A stretch of DNA of 64,000 nt from Ophiura sarsii (GCA_035610835.1 CM069455.1:19977874-20041873); one strand, 5' to 3'; positions 44,705 to 56,821 are shown, counted from the first letter of the stretch. Made by a program: numbers and translations. Notes: generated from the letters alone by a model not told the origin.

Positions 44705-46040
44705 TCACCGGCGTGACGTAGGTCCGCCCCAACCTAAGGCTAATTGATAAAAACAGGGCATGTGATAATGTGGATGGATGTGCCGGGGTAAGGGTGGTTT
44801 CAACTTTCATACAATTTTTCAAGCCAATAATATTATAAAATGCTGTATACATATGCATTATACTATCTGTTCTTATTTTTTGAACACTAGGCCTATATTA
44901 TATTATTATTATTATAATATAATGTCCATGATTATATTATATTAAAAATTGTTTAGCTCGCTCGTCATGGCAACCAACAGTCATGACAGTAAATCAAACA
45001 TACATTTTACGAAAACTAAAAAAATACCATCGATCGAAAATAAACGTATACTTGTTCTATCTATATTCTATAATAACCATTTCTTATGTAGCCTAAGTCT
45101 TCAAAACCTAGTTCACCTTTTTAAACTAGACGAAATTGCTAGAGGCCAGATCGTTCCATTTTTGCACTACAAACGAGGAAAAAAAACCCCTACAAAACGC
45201 AAAATTGTCATCGTCGATCGTCGTAAATATGTATGTACAGCCCGTAGCCTTCTTTGAGGGGCACACCACTAAATAACTCCCAGTGAAATACACGCATTTC
45301 GGTCCTTTTTCAAGACCGTGTTTTAACCCACGTAACAATATTGCAAATTTTTAATACGCATGGATGTCTTAGATATGGGTTGAATTTTATTTTAAACTTG
45401 ATTTTTCTGGACCAATCTAGACAAACTTTTCCGTTACGGGTACCAAAAACAGCGCCCTCGCCATTCAACCGATTTCCTCACCGGATCCGGCAACGATATC
45501 CTTCCGACAGCCTATCTCCCGTGCGCGATTCCGTGCGCAGTCAGCTGTGAACGGACGGGGCCCGTTTTAATTGAGGGCGCTCTATTTAGTGACGCACTGC
45601 CCAGACAATGCTGGTCACGAAAAATCATTGTGGCAAGACCCCTGGTCACATGGTGGTTTTAAAAGAACACACCGGCAACACGAAAAGAAAATCATGACAT
45701 AAATTGCCCGCTTAGGAGCGCTATTAATTCGGTCTGGTAAACCTATTGTTACCAATTACTACGAGAGGATTGCCTGGTTGTATATTTAAATTCGGGCGGT
45801 AATACTTGCTAACTGCATGGGTGAGTTTCCATTATGTTGCAATTGCATCCACGCTCATGCGTTTAAACTACTCAATGGGCATTGCAATACAGCGATTATG
45901 TCATATAGCAACCAGCTTTGATGGAAGGCGCTTTTAAACCATCTAGACTTAAATCAAGAAAATATCAGTATAATTATGCTCAACTTCTTTCTTGCATTGA
46001 TAAAAAACAAAATATTGATTGGAAATGAAGAGGTGGCTTA
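44705..46040. other. no gene recognised
   Basis: A 102-codon plus ORF (44,949-45,257) and a 70-codon minus ORF (45,126-45,338) overlap. Neither has a recognisable domain. TTGAAAAAGGACCGAAATGCGT resembles the 3' flank of retroelement ORFs. An A+T-rich ATTATTATAATATAATG run lies at 44,897-44,945. Confidence 0.35.
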
Positions 46041-46054
46041 TCGATGAAATGTTG

Positions 46055-46290
46055 GTCAAAAGTATGTATTTGGAAAACGGGGACAGAAAACGGGACCACC
46101 ATATCTTTGGTCCGAGTTTACGGTGTGTAATGGATTGGAAGTGCCAGCATCCCCGGTTTTTGGCCCCGTTTTCCAGAACCGTCCCGGGGTAATCTGGAAA
46201 ACAGGGACGCGACCCCGTTTTCGTGTGTCCCCGTTTTCTGTCCCCGTTTCCCGTCCCCGTTTTCTAGACACCCTATACACAGTCTGGGTA
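46055..46290. repeat. CCCCGTTTTC-rich dispersed repeat, copy 1
   Basis: GGAAAACGGGGACAGAAAACG, GTGTGTAATGGATTGGAAGTG and CCCCGTTTTCTAGACACCCT also occur, largely inverted, at 54,225-54,510. Confidence 0.65.
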
Positions 46291-46365
46291 ACACAGATCG
46301 CACCAAATGAGTTCGAAAATTGAAAATGTTTCCACTTGCGAGGGGGGGGGCACATCCACCTCGAT

Positions 46366-46575
46366 GAGCCATTTGGTCCGATAGCCACTTGGTCTAACAG
46401 CCACTTGGTCCATCCTATAGCCACTTCGTCCATCCCAGCTCGTCCCATAGCCACTAATCGTCCATAGCCACTTCGTCCAATGCCACTTCGTCCAATAGCC
46501 ACTTCGTCCAATAGCCACTTCGTGATTAGTCCTCGTCCATTCCCACTTCGTCCATTCCCACTTCGTCCAATATTG
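46366..46575. repeat. 16-bp tandem repeat AATAGCCACTTCGTCC
   Basis: Ten or more variants of ATAGCCACTTCGTCCA. The ORFs crossing it on the minus strand (Trp/Gly/Ser-rich) come from the repeat. Confidence 0.85.
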
Positions 46576-46778
46576 AACTACGATGGCTATTGGATCAACT
46601 GGCTATGGACTACGGCACATATTCTCCTGGCCACACTAGGGGCCCACACTTCCGACACTCGCACGCGGTCGCACTTCGATCAAAATACCGCTAACCGCTA
46701 ACCAATCTGAGAGCCGTGAGGTCGAGCTTATGTATTGCGCACCACGGATGTCCGTTGCAAACTGCACTGTTTTCTGGG

Positions 46779-46819
46779 GTGAGGTTGACCTCGCATACTT
46801 TACGCGAGGTCAACCTCAC
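46779..46819. repeat. perfect 16-bp hairpin
   Basis: GTGAGGTTGACCTCGC and GCGAGGTCAACCTCAC around ATACTTTAC. No terminator function is implied in this eukaryotic context. Confidence 0.85.
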
Positions 46820-46859
46820 GTGACGTGCATCCCGCATTGGACGAAGTGGGATTGGTCGA

Positions 46860-47290
46860 ACTAGTTAATGGACGAAGTTATATTCAAATAATACTGAAAA
46901 TAAATCATCCACTGTTGATTTGAAAGAACTATTTTGGTGAACAACAAAATACTAAGGGTTAACACACATTTCATGACATTTCAACTGTTTCAATCATGTC
47001 GATAGTCCACTTCTCTTTACCCGCAAAACCTTGTTTTCATTATGTTGTATATTGTTCCAAAAGAGAAGGACACTGCAAGAACATACAGAGCTGAGCTGAT
47101 ACATAAAAATAAATGACGTATAGGCACATAGTTAGTAGAAGGACACAACAACTATCCAATGAAAATTCCCAAAGGAAGGTTACAGAACCACACAGTGAGT
47201 AAAAGTACAATGTCCAGTGATCCAAATCCTCTCATCTTTACAGTAGTCTCTGTACCCAAAAGAGAGTATACATCATCTTGTATAACCAGT
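46860..47290. other. no gene recognised
   Basis: Apparently unique intergenic sequence; nothing supported. Confidence 0.4.
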
Positions 47291-47296
47291 CTTGCT

Positions 47297-47678
47297 TTAA
47301 AGGCATATTATGTGATCTTTTCCCGAGAGCGCCCTCTATTCATGATTTTTTTTAGAAAGTAGATTTTCTTGCAGATTTACATTTCCGATCATAAATAATA
47401 CATACATTCCAAGTTACAGAGCGATACGATTCCTAATTACCTCAAAATCATGGTTTTAGAGTAAATTTAGAGTGAAAAATATAAACTGTCGGAATTCCGA
47501 CAGTTTATTTTCACTCTAAAACCATGATTTTGAAGTAATTAACAATCGTATCGCCCTGTAACTTGGAATGTATGCATGATTTATGATCAGAAATGTAAAT
47601 CTGCAAGAAAATCTGCTTTCTATTTTTTTTCTCGATGTTGAGGGCGTTCCCTGGAAAGATCACATAATATACCTTTAA
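47297..47678. mobile_element. TTAA-flanked fold-back MITE, copy 2
   Basis: TTAA at 47,297-47,300 and 47,675-47,678. Same termini as 11,405-11,780. The centre is a perfect palindrome AAACTGTCGGAATTCCGACAGTTT, so the whole element is a ~190-bp-arm hairpin. Confidence 0.9.
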
Positions 47679-47699
47679 TCATTCTGCTAATTATAATCG

Positions 47700-47830
47700 A
47701 CGAAACGAAACGAAACGAAACGAAACGAAACGAGGCGAAACAATGCGAAACGGTGCGAAACAATGCGAAACGAGGCGAAATAAGGCGAAACCAGAGCGAA
47801 ATAAGGCGAGATGAGTGCAAATGATGACAA
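47700..47830. repeat. (CGAAA)n pentanucleotide repeat
   Basis: Perfect ACGAA units followed by degenerate GCGAAACAAT, GGCGAAAT. Next to the fold-back MITE. Confidence 0.9.
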
Positions 47831-48249
47831 AATGCATCTAACCATACCGAAATTAGACGTCCCCAATGCATCTTAAGGTAGTACTACCGCCGTTTCGTCG
47901 ATAATTACTCTTGAATCATGTTCTGAAAAGTCAAATACTAATATTTCCAATTCACCATCCAAATACTGTTTATGCTGCACTATTTGACTTATAAATCCTC
48001 CGATAACCGAGTGCGCACTTGTGCAGCATTAGGCCTAAAAAATAAAGGTTTGATTGGCGTAACATAGAGAGAAAAAAATAGGGTAGGTATAGGTCGGATT
48101 ATTTTTTTTAATTTAAATTTAATATTTTTTTAATCTGTAAAACGTCTATGAAATTGTATTACCAGCACACATATACCATACAGACATAAACAAATGGCAC
48201 AAATATACATTTTCACTGTGTTTTTTCTTCTTTTTCACACACACACAAA

Positions 48250-49235
48250 ATAGGCCTTAGTTGGGTTCAAAATATTGTGTCATTGTTTCGTTTAGGCCTA
48301 TAACACGATATCGATCTATTATCAACCTGTGTTCCTGGGGCTCCTACCATCATGCTTGCTGTTATCACACAAACTGCAAAGAATTGAGTAGTGTATCCCA
48401 TAAGCCATGGCAAGACCATTGGAATGGCATAATACAACTTTCACAGGGCTGTTATTGGTTATTGCATCAAACTGAATCTTTCTTGGTAGTGGAACTTTAA
48501 GACAGTCAGCCGATCCAGATTTACCATCTTCGCTTTTTAGCTATTGGTGTATCCGGTGCATTGACTGTTGGTGAATGCAAAGGGCAACCAACAACCATGA
48601 AGGGCCTTGTTTATTTCTTTCAGACTATCACACACACTCACCCCGACGTGTCGCAATACCTGCTTGATGCAGGGAGTGTCTCAGCTTCTGTTGTAGTGAT
48701 TTTATCTCATCCTTATAACACTTTCCAAGCGGCAGGCGGCTGCAGCGCAGACGACATTCCAAAATGTCACAAAATGTTTCAAAAATGTCAAAATGGTTAA
48801 ATTTCATAACCATATTTGGAATCACCATGTGAACTGCATTAAAAAAGTATAAACATGTCTAGTATTGGTTCAGTAATCCTTGAGATAGACTTTGAAAATT
48901 GTGAAAGGTTTCAGAAATGTGTTTTGTGTACCGGTATGGTAACACTAATAGCCGCGTGGAAAGTGTTAACATCATTTGTACTTGACTGCTCAACATCATT
49001 TCTAACTGACTGCTCTATTTCTCTCTGTTGTTTCATTTCCTCCCTCTGGTCTTGTTTCCTCTTTCAACATGGCAATAGCTTCTGTGTATTCCAATTGTAA
49101 CTACTCAGTCACTTTGAGATGTGCTGTTTCAAGATCCCTTCATAGTGCTGTTATTTCATTCTCGAGCAATTCTGGCTGCTGTGGTCCTGGTTGCGACTCT
49201 CTCACTCATTTTCACTGCTAAGTTCATAGGCAGAC
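48250..49235 (-). pseudogene. decayed intronless coiled-coil gene copy, split by a MITE
   Basis: Minus-strand frames give ESQPGPQQPELLENEITAL, stop, RDLETAHLKVTE, stop, LQLEYTEAIAMLKEE, frameshift, QREEMKQQREIEQSVRNDVE. After the MITE come YKDEIKSLQQKLRHSLHQAG, NAPDTPIAKKRR and SADCLKVPLPRKIQFDA. No introns seen, several stops and shifts: a probable retrocopy. The parent protein is not recognised. YKDEIKSLQQKL faintly recalls the CCDC78 end but the rest does not match. Confidence 0.5.
48717..48976. mobile_element. MITE family M1, copy 3 (complete)
   Basis: TA-flanked: AACACTTTCCAAGCGGCAGG at left, GCCGCGTGGAAAGTGTTA at right, inverted. Inserted into the coiled-coil pseudogene. The most complete of the three copies. 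Confidence 0.85.
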
Positions 49236-49239
49236 GATG

Positions 49240-49885
49240 GTGGTGACAGGTGACTGTTGTCTGCTCATTCTCAATCGTCGTCTGGTTGAGTTCGGCATGT
49301 TGGTAGCGTATCAAATAGTTATTTATTTTTATTTTTTAACATTTGTGTTTATTATCCTTCTTCACTCATACATACATAACATAACATTATTTGTTTCATA
49401 CAATTCCATTTATTCACATATAACATAATTTCATAATTGTTTTAACATATAATTATTTCGTCATGTATCCTTTACACAGATACTTGTATATTATCTGATT
49501 GTGTATAAAATTCATACATAATTTTAATATTATAAGTCTTACATCAAATCATCAACATGTTGACAATATTGATTTGGCATTTTGAATTTCAATGTACATG
49601 AGCATCACAGATATCTTTGATATGGAACATCTACGTTTTACATGTTTTATAAATCTCTGATTGCAGCTCAAACAATAATAAGCTGATTAAATGTGGGTGT
49701 TTCCCGAAGCGGAACTTGTTGAAAATTAAATAGTTTATTATTACTATTCCAACCGCTTGTTAAAGTTTAGATCCCGCCGATTGCAACCATTTTTGGATTT
49801 CTCGGACACAATATAAGCTGTACTGGAAATCACACTAACAAACTAATCAAGTACTTAGAGAATAAAAGATAGTTCTTAGCTGTTT
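49240..49885. other. no gene recognised
   Basis: A+T-rich intergenic sequence with low-complexity runs; nothing supported. Confidence 0.4.
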
Positions 49886-49889
49886 TGCT

Positions 49890-50370
49890 ATAGACAATGG
49901 TCTTATAATGTATAGGCTGTACCATATTTGGAGTCGTGTATGGTCGCCGCTCTTTTATTCTCATTCTTATTTAGTTTATTGGCTATTTTGATCTTTTATC
50001 ATAAAATAACGCAGTTTGTTAGACTTATTTTAAACAAACAACAACAAATTTCCCCCTTTATAAAATCGGCGAATCCAGCGAGCTGTTTTCCAACATCCTG
50101 CTTCAAATTAATCGCGTTCTTAGCACACACGCACCTGTCATCGCTGCGTTACCCATAACGCATACGGCGGCGACTTTGTGTAGGGCACGCTAACGCGATG
50201 ACGCGTTGATCATACGCGCTGAAGGTATTATTTTTCGAATGAATTAAACCCCGCCCCAAACTGTAAACCATTGTCTCATAATGTATGGGCGTGTCGGCTG
50301 AAAATCAACCAAAAACCAATCAAATTGCCTGCTGAAATCTCAAACCACACCCACTATATAAGAATTTGTA
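49890..50370. repeat. dispersed repeat family D, copy 2
   Basis: ACAATGGTCTTATAATGTAT, GGCTGTACCATATTTGGAGTC at left; CATTGTCTCATAATGTATGG and CAAACCACACCCAC at right, inverted relative to each other. Related to 33,725-34,110. Perhaps an inverted-repeat transposon of ~480 bp. Confidence 0.55.
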
Positions 50371-50374
50371 TTAG

Positions 50375-51080
50375 CACATAATAATGTGAACAACAGTATG
50401 TAATAGATATATAACAACAATATATAGAACAACAGTATACATGTAATTTTCAATCAATGACTCGACTGAGTCAACAAGATGAACATTAATTAACGATGGA
50501 TCAAGAAGTAGTCAACAATGAACTGTACTGAACTGAATATATACAACAAACATCTGAATCATAATCATAATGAATCCGAGTGACACTAAATTTGCTAGTG
50601 CAGATTATCCTAAAATGTCAATAACTTTCAATAAATCATTTTTATCCCAAGATGTTCAATTTATATTATCAAAGTAAAACATATTTATACTTCAATAATA
50701 TTATGTGGTTACTCAAACACATAATAATTATGAAAAACACAAATATGCTTCTCCTGCAAATACAGCAAAGTGCAGATAGGGGCGACGTTCTTGTACACGC
50801 ACGACGATATGTCATATGCACAAATTGGAAAACTTGTTTTTTTCTTCTTAATAATTTCCGAAAGTATATAAAAGGAGGAGACTCGATGAATCTTTATGAT
50901 AACAAAAACACGGTATAGAACAAGAAAATAGTTGCGAGTATTTTAAGATACAATTATCAACTCTTTTTAAAACTATAAACACCACATTGCCGTGGTTACA
51001 ACACACAGAGTAAGCGACCTTGCTTTCTGCTAAATTACACCTATAAATCCTGTTATATACAATTCCACCCAACATAATCG
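50375..51080. other. no gene recognised
   Basis: A+T-rich, short ORFs only. Confidence 0.4.
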
Positions 51081-51095
51081 CCACCTCCCAAAAAC

Positions 51096-51449
51096 ATGAT
51101 ATTGTGTTATTCTGGCCTAGACAAGCGGGTTGTTCTGTTTGAATTGTCGGTGCAATTTGAACCCAACATCGAGAAACCTCACCGTACCAAAAACGAACGG
51201 TACGCATCCCTTGTTACCGACATTGTCGACGCCGGGTTCTCTTGCACCTTAATCGCCATCGAAGTAGGATCAAGAGGGCTTATTTATACCGACAATAAAG
51301 GTAGAATAACTCGCTCGTCCAAAGAACTTCAAACTCCTACCACATTCACTGTTATGAAGAAACATATCACAAAATTCGCGATAAGTTCTTCATACTCCAT
51401 TTTTAATGCCAGATATGAACCTCAGTGGAACGTTCATGAATTTATCTAG
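51096..51449 (+). pseudogene. orphan C-terminal domain of a retroelement-type protein
   Basis: 117-codon frame with VVLFELSVQFEPNIEKPH, RYASLVTDIVDAGFSCTL and IAIEVGSRGLI. This recalls the ELTVPxExNIxxAHxRKxxRYxxL...xEVGCRG segment found downstream of reverse transcriptases in many aquatic invertebrate proteins, possibly a PD-(D/E)XK-like nuclease fold. No RT lies beside it, so it looks like a truncated remnant. The frame is open to its own stop. Confidence 0.5.
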
Positions 51450-51604
51450 TCTGCTTTCCTCCCCGCCATGGTATTTATTTTCTTCTTTTTCTGCTTTCTT
51501 TCTAGTGTTTAATTATTAGTTGTTTGTCTTTGTCTAATCCCTGCCTGAGATCGGAATGGATCTCAGTTGTTCCTGGGCATTGGGCTATTCCATTTATTAA
51601 TGGT

Positions 51605-52225
51605 ACACCCCCTATAGAAGGCAAACATTTTTTTACACAAAATATTGGGAAATCCCACTGCCAAATTTTGCTGCCTTCTATAGGGGTGTGACCAAAACTG
51701 CTTCAAAAATTGGGAATTCCAACTGCAAAAATGTTGCTGCCTTCTATACCCCTATAGAAGGCAGCCATATTTTTACAGAAAATATTGGGAAATCCCACTG
51801 CCATATTTTGCTGCCTTCTATAGGGGTGTGACCAAAACTGCTTCAAAAATTGGGAATTCCAACTGCAAAAATGTTGCTGCCTTCTATACCCCTATAGAAG
51901 GCAACCATATTTTTACAGAAAATATTGGGAAATCCCACTACCAAATTGTGCTGCCTTCTATACCCCCTATAGAAGGCAAACATATTTTTACAGAAAATAT
52001 TGGGAATTCTCACTGCAAAATTTTGCTTTGCTGCCTTCTATACCCCCTATAGAAGGCAAACCTATTTTTACAGAAAATATTGGGAATTGGGAATTCCGAG
52101 TGCAAAATGTTGCTGCCTTCTATAGGGGGTGTGTCCCAGCTACACCTTTTTTCTTTTTTGGAATAATCAGGTTGCTTTTTGTTTTTAAAATTGGGAATTC
52201 CCATGCCTTCTATAGGTGTGTTTTG
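51605..52225. repeat. satellite with palindromic CCCCTATAGAAGGCA units
   Basis: About ten boxes of CCCCTATAGAAGGCA or TGCCTTCTATAGGGG, each pair bracketing TTTTTACAGAAAATATTGGG and AATTGGGAATTCCAACTGC. Higher-order unit about 125-130 bases. Orientation of boxes alternates. Confidence 0.85.
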
Positions 52226-52232
52226 TTTTTTC

Positions 52233-52252
52233 GGGGGGGGGGGGGGGGGGGG
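52233..52252 (+). repeat. poly-G tract (20 G)
   Basis: Directly follows the palindromic satellite. Confidence 0.9.
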
Positions 52253-52439
52253 TACAGAAAAGGTACATCAGTACACACAAAAGGTACATTCGTACACAAA
52301 ACCGGTACCCCGCCCACTTCTCCCGTCTGCATATTCCTTTCACTTGCAAATATGAGCCATCAACAGGGGCAAAGCTCTCCACCCTCTCCTCTACATTTCC
52401 CCCTGTTTCTGTCTCCTTTTATTTTCATGCTCCACATCC

Positions 52440-53395
52440 AGGCCCGTAACCAGGGGGTGTTAAAGGGGGGGGGGGGGGTTGACGGGGTACTAACTTTAAG
52501 ACAAAAACAGGGTGTAATTTGGTGAGAATGGTGTAAATTAATTAACCTCTCGCACTTTGCAAAAAGGGTTCAAATTGGGCAGTTGTGGAAATGTTTAAAT
52601 GAAAACATCATAATATAACATTTTTGGAGAGAATGAACAAAATGGCCGCACAATCCCTGTCCCTCATCAGGTAGGTAGGTAGGCCTGAGTCAAAAAATAG
52701 GCAAAATCACCCCTTCAAATGACCATTGTTCTATTTTGCTGCTGCTCCCCCACCCTCCCCCCCAAAAAAACCCCAACAACAACAAACAAACGTAAATTAA
52801 TTTGGTGCTGCCACTAGTTTTTTACACCCTGTCAGTAGTAGGCAGCACAAGTCATGCCGTACGAACCTCCACTCAAGCACATTTAGCAAATTTGTACTAT
52901 TTGTAGACTAAATTCTAATTTATAAACAAATGGAGGGATATGGAAATGTGTTCTTGCCACTTGATATCATTTAGTTATGTACTTGATGTTTTGATTCATC
53001 AACCAATTTAAAAATAAATGTCAGTAGGTTTAATACACGGGGGGGGGGGGGGGGGGGGGGGGGGGGTTCTTCTACCAAAATCATATGTGCCTCCCAGTAA
53101 AAAACTAATCCGCGCGAAGCGTGCAAAAATTGGAATTTATAACACTCAAATGGTTAAGTATGATGTTTTATACGTCCCCACATAATATTTATGGGGTTCG
53201 AGACCCATTACAATGTTGAAACCTGTAGACAAAATGCGCGCAAAGCGCAAAAATGTCAGTTTAAAAAAAAATAACGTCAAGAAAAACTTTCCTGAAGCCA
53301 TCTATCTAATTGTTAAGCTTGAATAATGAAACATTGAAACTAATACGCGGGAAGCGCGCAAAACTTCTTTTGGGGCGAAGCCACCCTTATAGCAT
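52440..53395. repeat. degenerate hAT-like repeat
   Basis: Begins AGGCCCGTAACCAGGGGG, a start often seen in hAT-derived repeats, and contains repeated GCGCGAAGCG(T/C)GCAAAA-type motifs (about 53,113, 53,236, 53,346). No clean second end or target duplication found. Includes a 28-G tract at 53,039-53,066. Confidence 0.4.
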
Positions 53396-53399
53396 GAGA

Positions 53400-54200
53400 T
53401 TGCAAAAACTTACACATTTTGGTCTTTCTAGACATAAGTGGGGGCCGCCATGTTTGTAGTCTTTGTAAATTACATGTACCTATGCAGTTTATTTCAACAG
53501 TACCCGCAGTCTGTGCTGGAGTCAAAGCTATATTTGTTTAGTTGATTAGAGATGTGCTACTCCCAACAGAGAGACATAATAGCTTATCTTGTTTGACTAG
53601 CTTAACTTGTTTGACCAAGGTCATAAATACCTAGATTGTTCTTCAGACTGTACCCCCTCCCCCTCCATGCACACAAATCAACTTTATTGGTTTCCTGTAC
53701 TAATTTTAGACTGCGGTGTTTTGATTCTTTTTTTGGTTTGAATTATAGAAAATACATGCACACTTTTCCCTGGTATTTTGGTATGAAACAGATGCTTGGT
53801 TACAAAACATGCTTCTTTCTCTTGGATCGCCCCCATTCCATTTCAATGGAATTTTTATTAACACTATACGTACTGGAATGGAATTGGAATGGCGAAAACT
53901 TGGACAGTTTACGAAACTTGCCACAGTTTGCTTACTTTTCAGTCGATTACTTTCATTTTTGGGAGGATAAACCAGATTAACAACGCCTTAAATACAAACA
54001 ACAACAATTCCATGGTTCAATGCACGCATCAAGGTCAAATGGCCGTTTCAAATCGTGCCCAATTCTTTTAGATTCAATCCCCACCTATATACCATTCTTA
54101 AATTTATTTCCATAACTCAAGAAATGACATTTGTAAAAGAACACTTGATTTTCGGGCAAAATACCTTATTTGGGGGATAATTGAAAAAGGTACATAGGCT
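53400..54200. other. no gene recognised
   Basis: Short ORFs on both strands; none supported. Confidence 0.4.
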
Positions 54201-54224
54201 ATTCTATCTTGAACTACCCATGGA

Positions 54225-54510
54225 ATCTATTGGGTGTCTTGAAAATGGGGCCGGAAAATGGGGGGGGGGGGGGGGGCAGAAAACGAGGGGGCAGGAACGG
54301 GGCTGCGTCCATGTTTTATATCCTGGAAAAACGGGCCGAAAAACAGGGCACTATCAATACTTTTTGTTATAGTTGCATGCGAGAACTGCAAAGATTGTGG
54401 CCCTGTTTTCCAGATTAAAAACGGGGCCCGATCAATTATTTTTATTACCCCAGGGTAATAGGGCCACCATTTTTGGTCTCCGAGTTTACTGTGTGCAATT
54501 GGATTGGAAG
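54225..54510. repeat. CCCCGTTTTC-type dispersed repeat, copy 2
   Basis: GGGTGTCTTGAAAATGGGGC, CAGAAAACGAGGGGGCAG and GTGTGCAATTGGATTGGAAGTG match 46,055-46,290. Contains a 17-G tract (54,260-54,276). Confidence 0.65.
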
Positions 54511-54514
54511 TGAT

Positions 54515-55155
54515 TGTAAGATTTGAAGAGTTATCATGCTTTTGTTAGTATTCTGTAACAGAATGAATATGTTGTAAAATGTGTGTTTTTCTTGGCAGAG
54601 TATAATACTACTTCAGATAATAAAACAAATCTGTACTGGTACAACTTCAGTACTCCCGTTGCAGAGATCAACTTATTTTCTAGCAAGGTCACATCATGGA
54701 TATAATTGCAATTGGTACTCTTAGTATAGTGTTAAATAAGGCCACCCAGAACCGTCAAATACCCTTGGTTTCATTTGCTGACAAATTTCACCCTCACTGT
54801 ACATGCTATATAAACACACAACCCTGTCAACCAATCATAACAGCTGATTATAACTTTTCCAATTATCCCTACGCAGCCTTTTGACAATTTTGTAGTCATA
54901 TACCATATCATGCAATGAACAATTTACTCACATCTGGGGGTCAACGGGTCATGTGAGATTTTAGTTTCTAAATGAATCTTGGTGACAGTTTTATCATATT
55001 CCAATCCTGGCGTGGTTGTCAACTACGACATGTAGCCTGCTATGGGTGATAGGGTGTATACCAAATGCAATACAATGTATCACTTTCATCAGTGCAGTTG
55101 GTTTTTTAGAAGTTCATAAATTCATGAAATGTATGTATGTATTTTTTCATATTAA
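54515..55155. other. no gene recognised
   Basis: Apparently unique intergenic DNA. Confidence 0.4.
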
Positions 55156-55159
55156 GAAT

Positions 55160-55390
55160 TAACTAATACATTGAATAATAAACATATTAATTAATCAATC
55201 ATTACGTTTATTAATAAATACAATTGTTAATTAACTTTAATAAATAAATAAATAAATACATTTCTTTAATGAAATTAATTAATATTAATTAATAAATTAA
55301 TCAATGAATAATCAATTATTGATCATTGATTATTGATACTTAATTAATCATTAATGAATCATAAATAATTATCAATTACTTAATTAGTTG
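55160..55390. repeat. TTAAT/ATTAA low-complexity block
   Basis: Almost entirely A/T, built of TTAATTAAT, AATCAATCATT and AAATAAATAAATA variants. Confidence 0.8.
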
Positions 55391-55907
55391 TTTTTGCCCC
55401 CGGTTGACGTTGACTTTGACTGTGATAGGTCTTAGTCTATTCTTAATTAGATACAAAATATTCCTATTTGGGACCTTTAACTCAAATGTTCAGGGGGTTT
55501 GTTCATGTAAACAATCATGTACAGTATAACTATGGCCATGTATCTTTTCTTCTCAAGGATCTATGCTATGACTGAAAGTGCATGTTATGACACAATTTTC
55601 TTTATGATACTCTTCATTTATCTCTGCTTGCATTCAAACTTAAAGTTAAACCCCTCTAGTCTAGCCGAGGATTGTGTTTTTAACACTCTTCTTGTTACTA
55701 ATAAGGCCAAAAAAAGATAGAGGAGGGGCGGGTGGGCTGTGGGTTTTTTTTAATTTTTAAATTTTCTTATACCAGCGGAAGCTCAAAGTTCAGCCAACAA
55801 GAAGTTGTAATCACTCTAAGAGTCGCACATAAACACTTAATTTAATATTCAATGCCATTTATGCTGTTTAAAAAAAATCTGGAAAAAATCTGGAAAAAAA
55901 ATGGGAG

Positions 55908-56008
55908 TAATTCTGTTATACCCTTCACAGAGGTATTCATAGTGCATGAATTTTAAGAACGACGCATACTACCGATGGAGGTGTGTAGGGTATAACAGAA
56001 TTATGCCA
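55908..56008. mobile_element. short hairpin MITE
   Basis: TAATTCTGTTATACCCT and AGGGTATAACAGAATTA inverted over 100 bases. Confidence 0.75.
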
Positions 56009-56019
56009 AAAAAATGAGA

Positions 56020-56815
56020 AAATAAATCGCAGCGGCCCTAAATCTGACGAGCCGGCGGTCGAGGACAACATTTAATTTTTGTCTTGGCCTAAGAAGAAGT
56101 TCAGGTGAAGTTTTTGAATTTCACAAATTTACAAATAAATTTAAACATAAAAATGCATATTTTTGATACAAAAGTAGTGCAATATACTTTTGTCGAACAT
56201 GGTGAAACATTTCCTAAAAATATTTAGGAATAGGCCTATAATCATTGTCAAAAAAGATAAGGCGTCGGGTAACTAATTTGCATATTTGAGAATTGAATAA
56301 TTGATATTTCAGTAGGTCTCGAAACTGATAAGTTTAAAAGATACGACTTAGCACAGGTAACCGTCATATTTAGTAATGCATATTTTTAAATAATTAAAAT
56401 TAACTTGACCTAAGTCATTTTGGGGGATTTTCACATCGCAGATTTAATTATTGCATTTTCAGGAACCTGGTGTACAAATATAAAGTAAAATACACCATTG
56501 ATTTTCTATCAGTTGATAAACATGGGAGGAGTGTGATGATTAATGTGATTTTAGTCAATTTAAGAACATAGTTATTACATTTATGAGTTGACCAAAAAAA
56601 CTATTTTAAGCTCAAAATGGCATTTCGTGGCAGGTTTTGGACTACTTTGGGAGATTTTCAAATGACAATAGCATCAGAATGCATTCTTGCGCCAGATTAA
56701 ATCTTTTGCCAAGATCTTTAAAACGAAACGTGTCTTGTTGAATTCCCACTTGAAATTTAATTTGCTATAGATGGGGTGAAATATGTGCCGTCATGCCGGG
56801 CATTTGGTCGGCAGT
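56020..56815. other. no gene recognised
   Basis: A+T-rich; no repeat or gene supported. Confidence 0.4.
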
Positions 56816-56821
56816 TGGGGT

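Noticed and set aside
46056..46511. 151-codon minus-strand ORF rich in Gly, Arg and Trp
   Set aside because: Composed of the 16-bp CCACTTCGTCC tandem repeat and a dispersed CCCCGTTTTC repeat; no protein family resemblance.
46779..46819. Hairpin as an intrinsic terminator
   Set aside because: Bacterial-type terminators do not apply here, and no gene ends nearby.
52028..52525. 165-codon plus-strand ORF
   Set aside because: Runs through the palindromic satellite and a poly-G tract; composition is that of the repeat.
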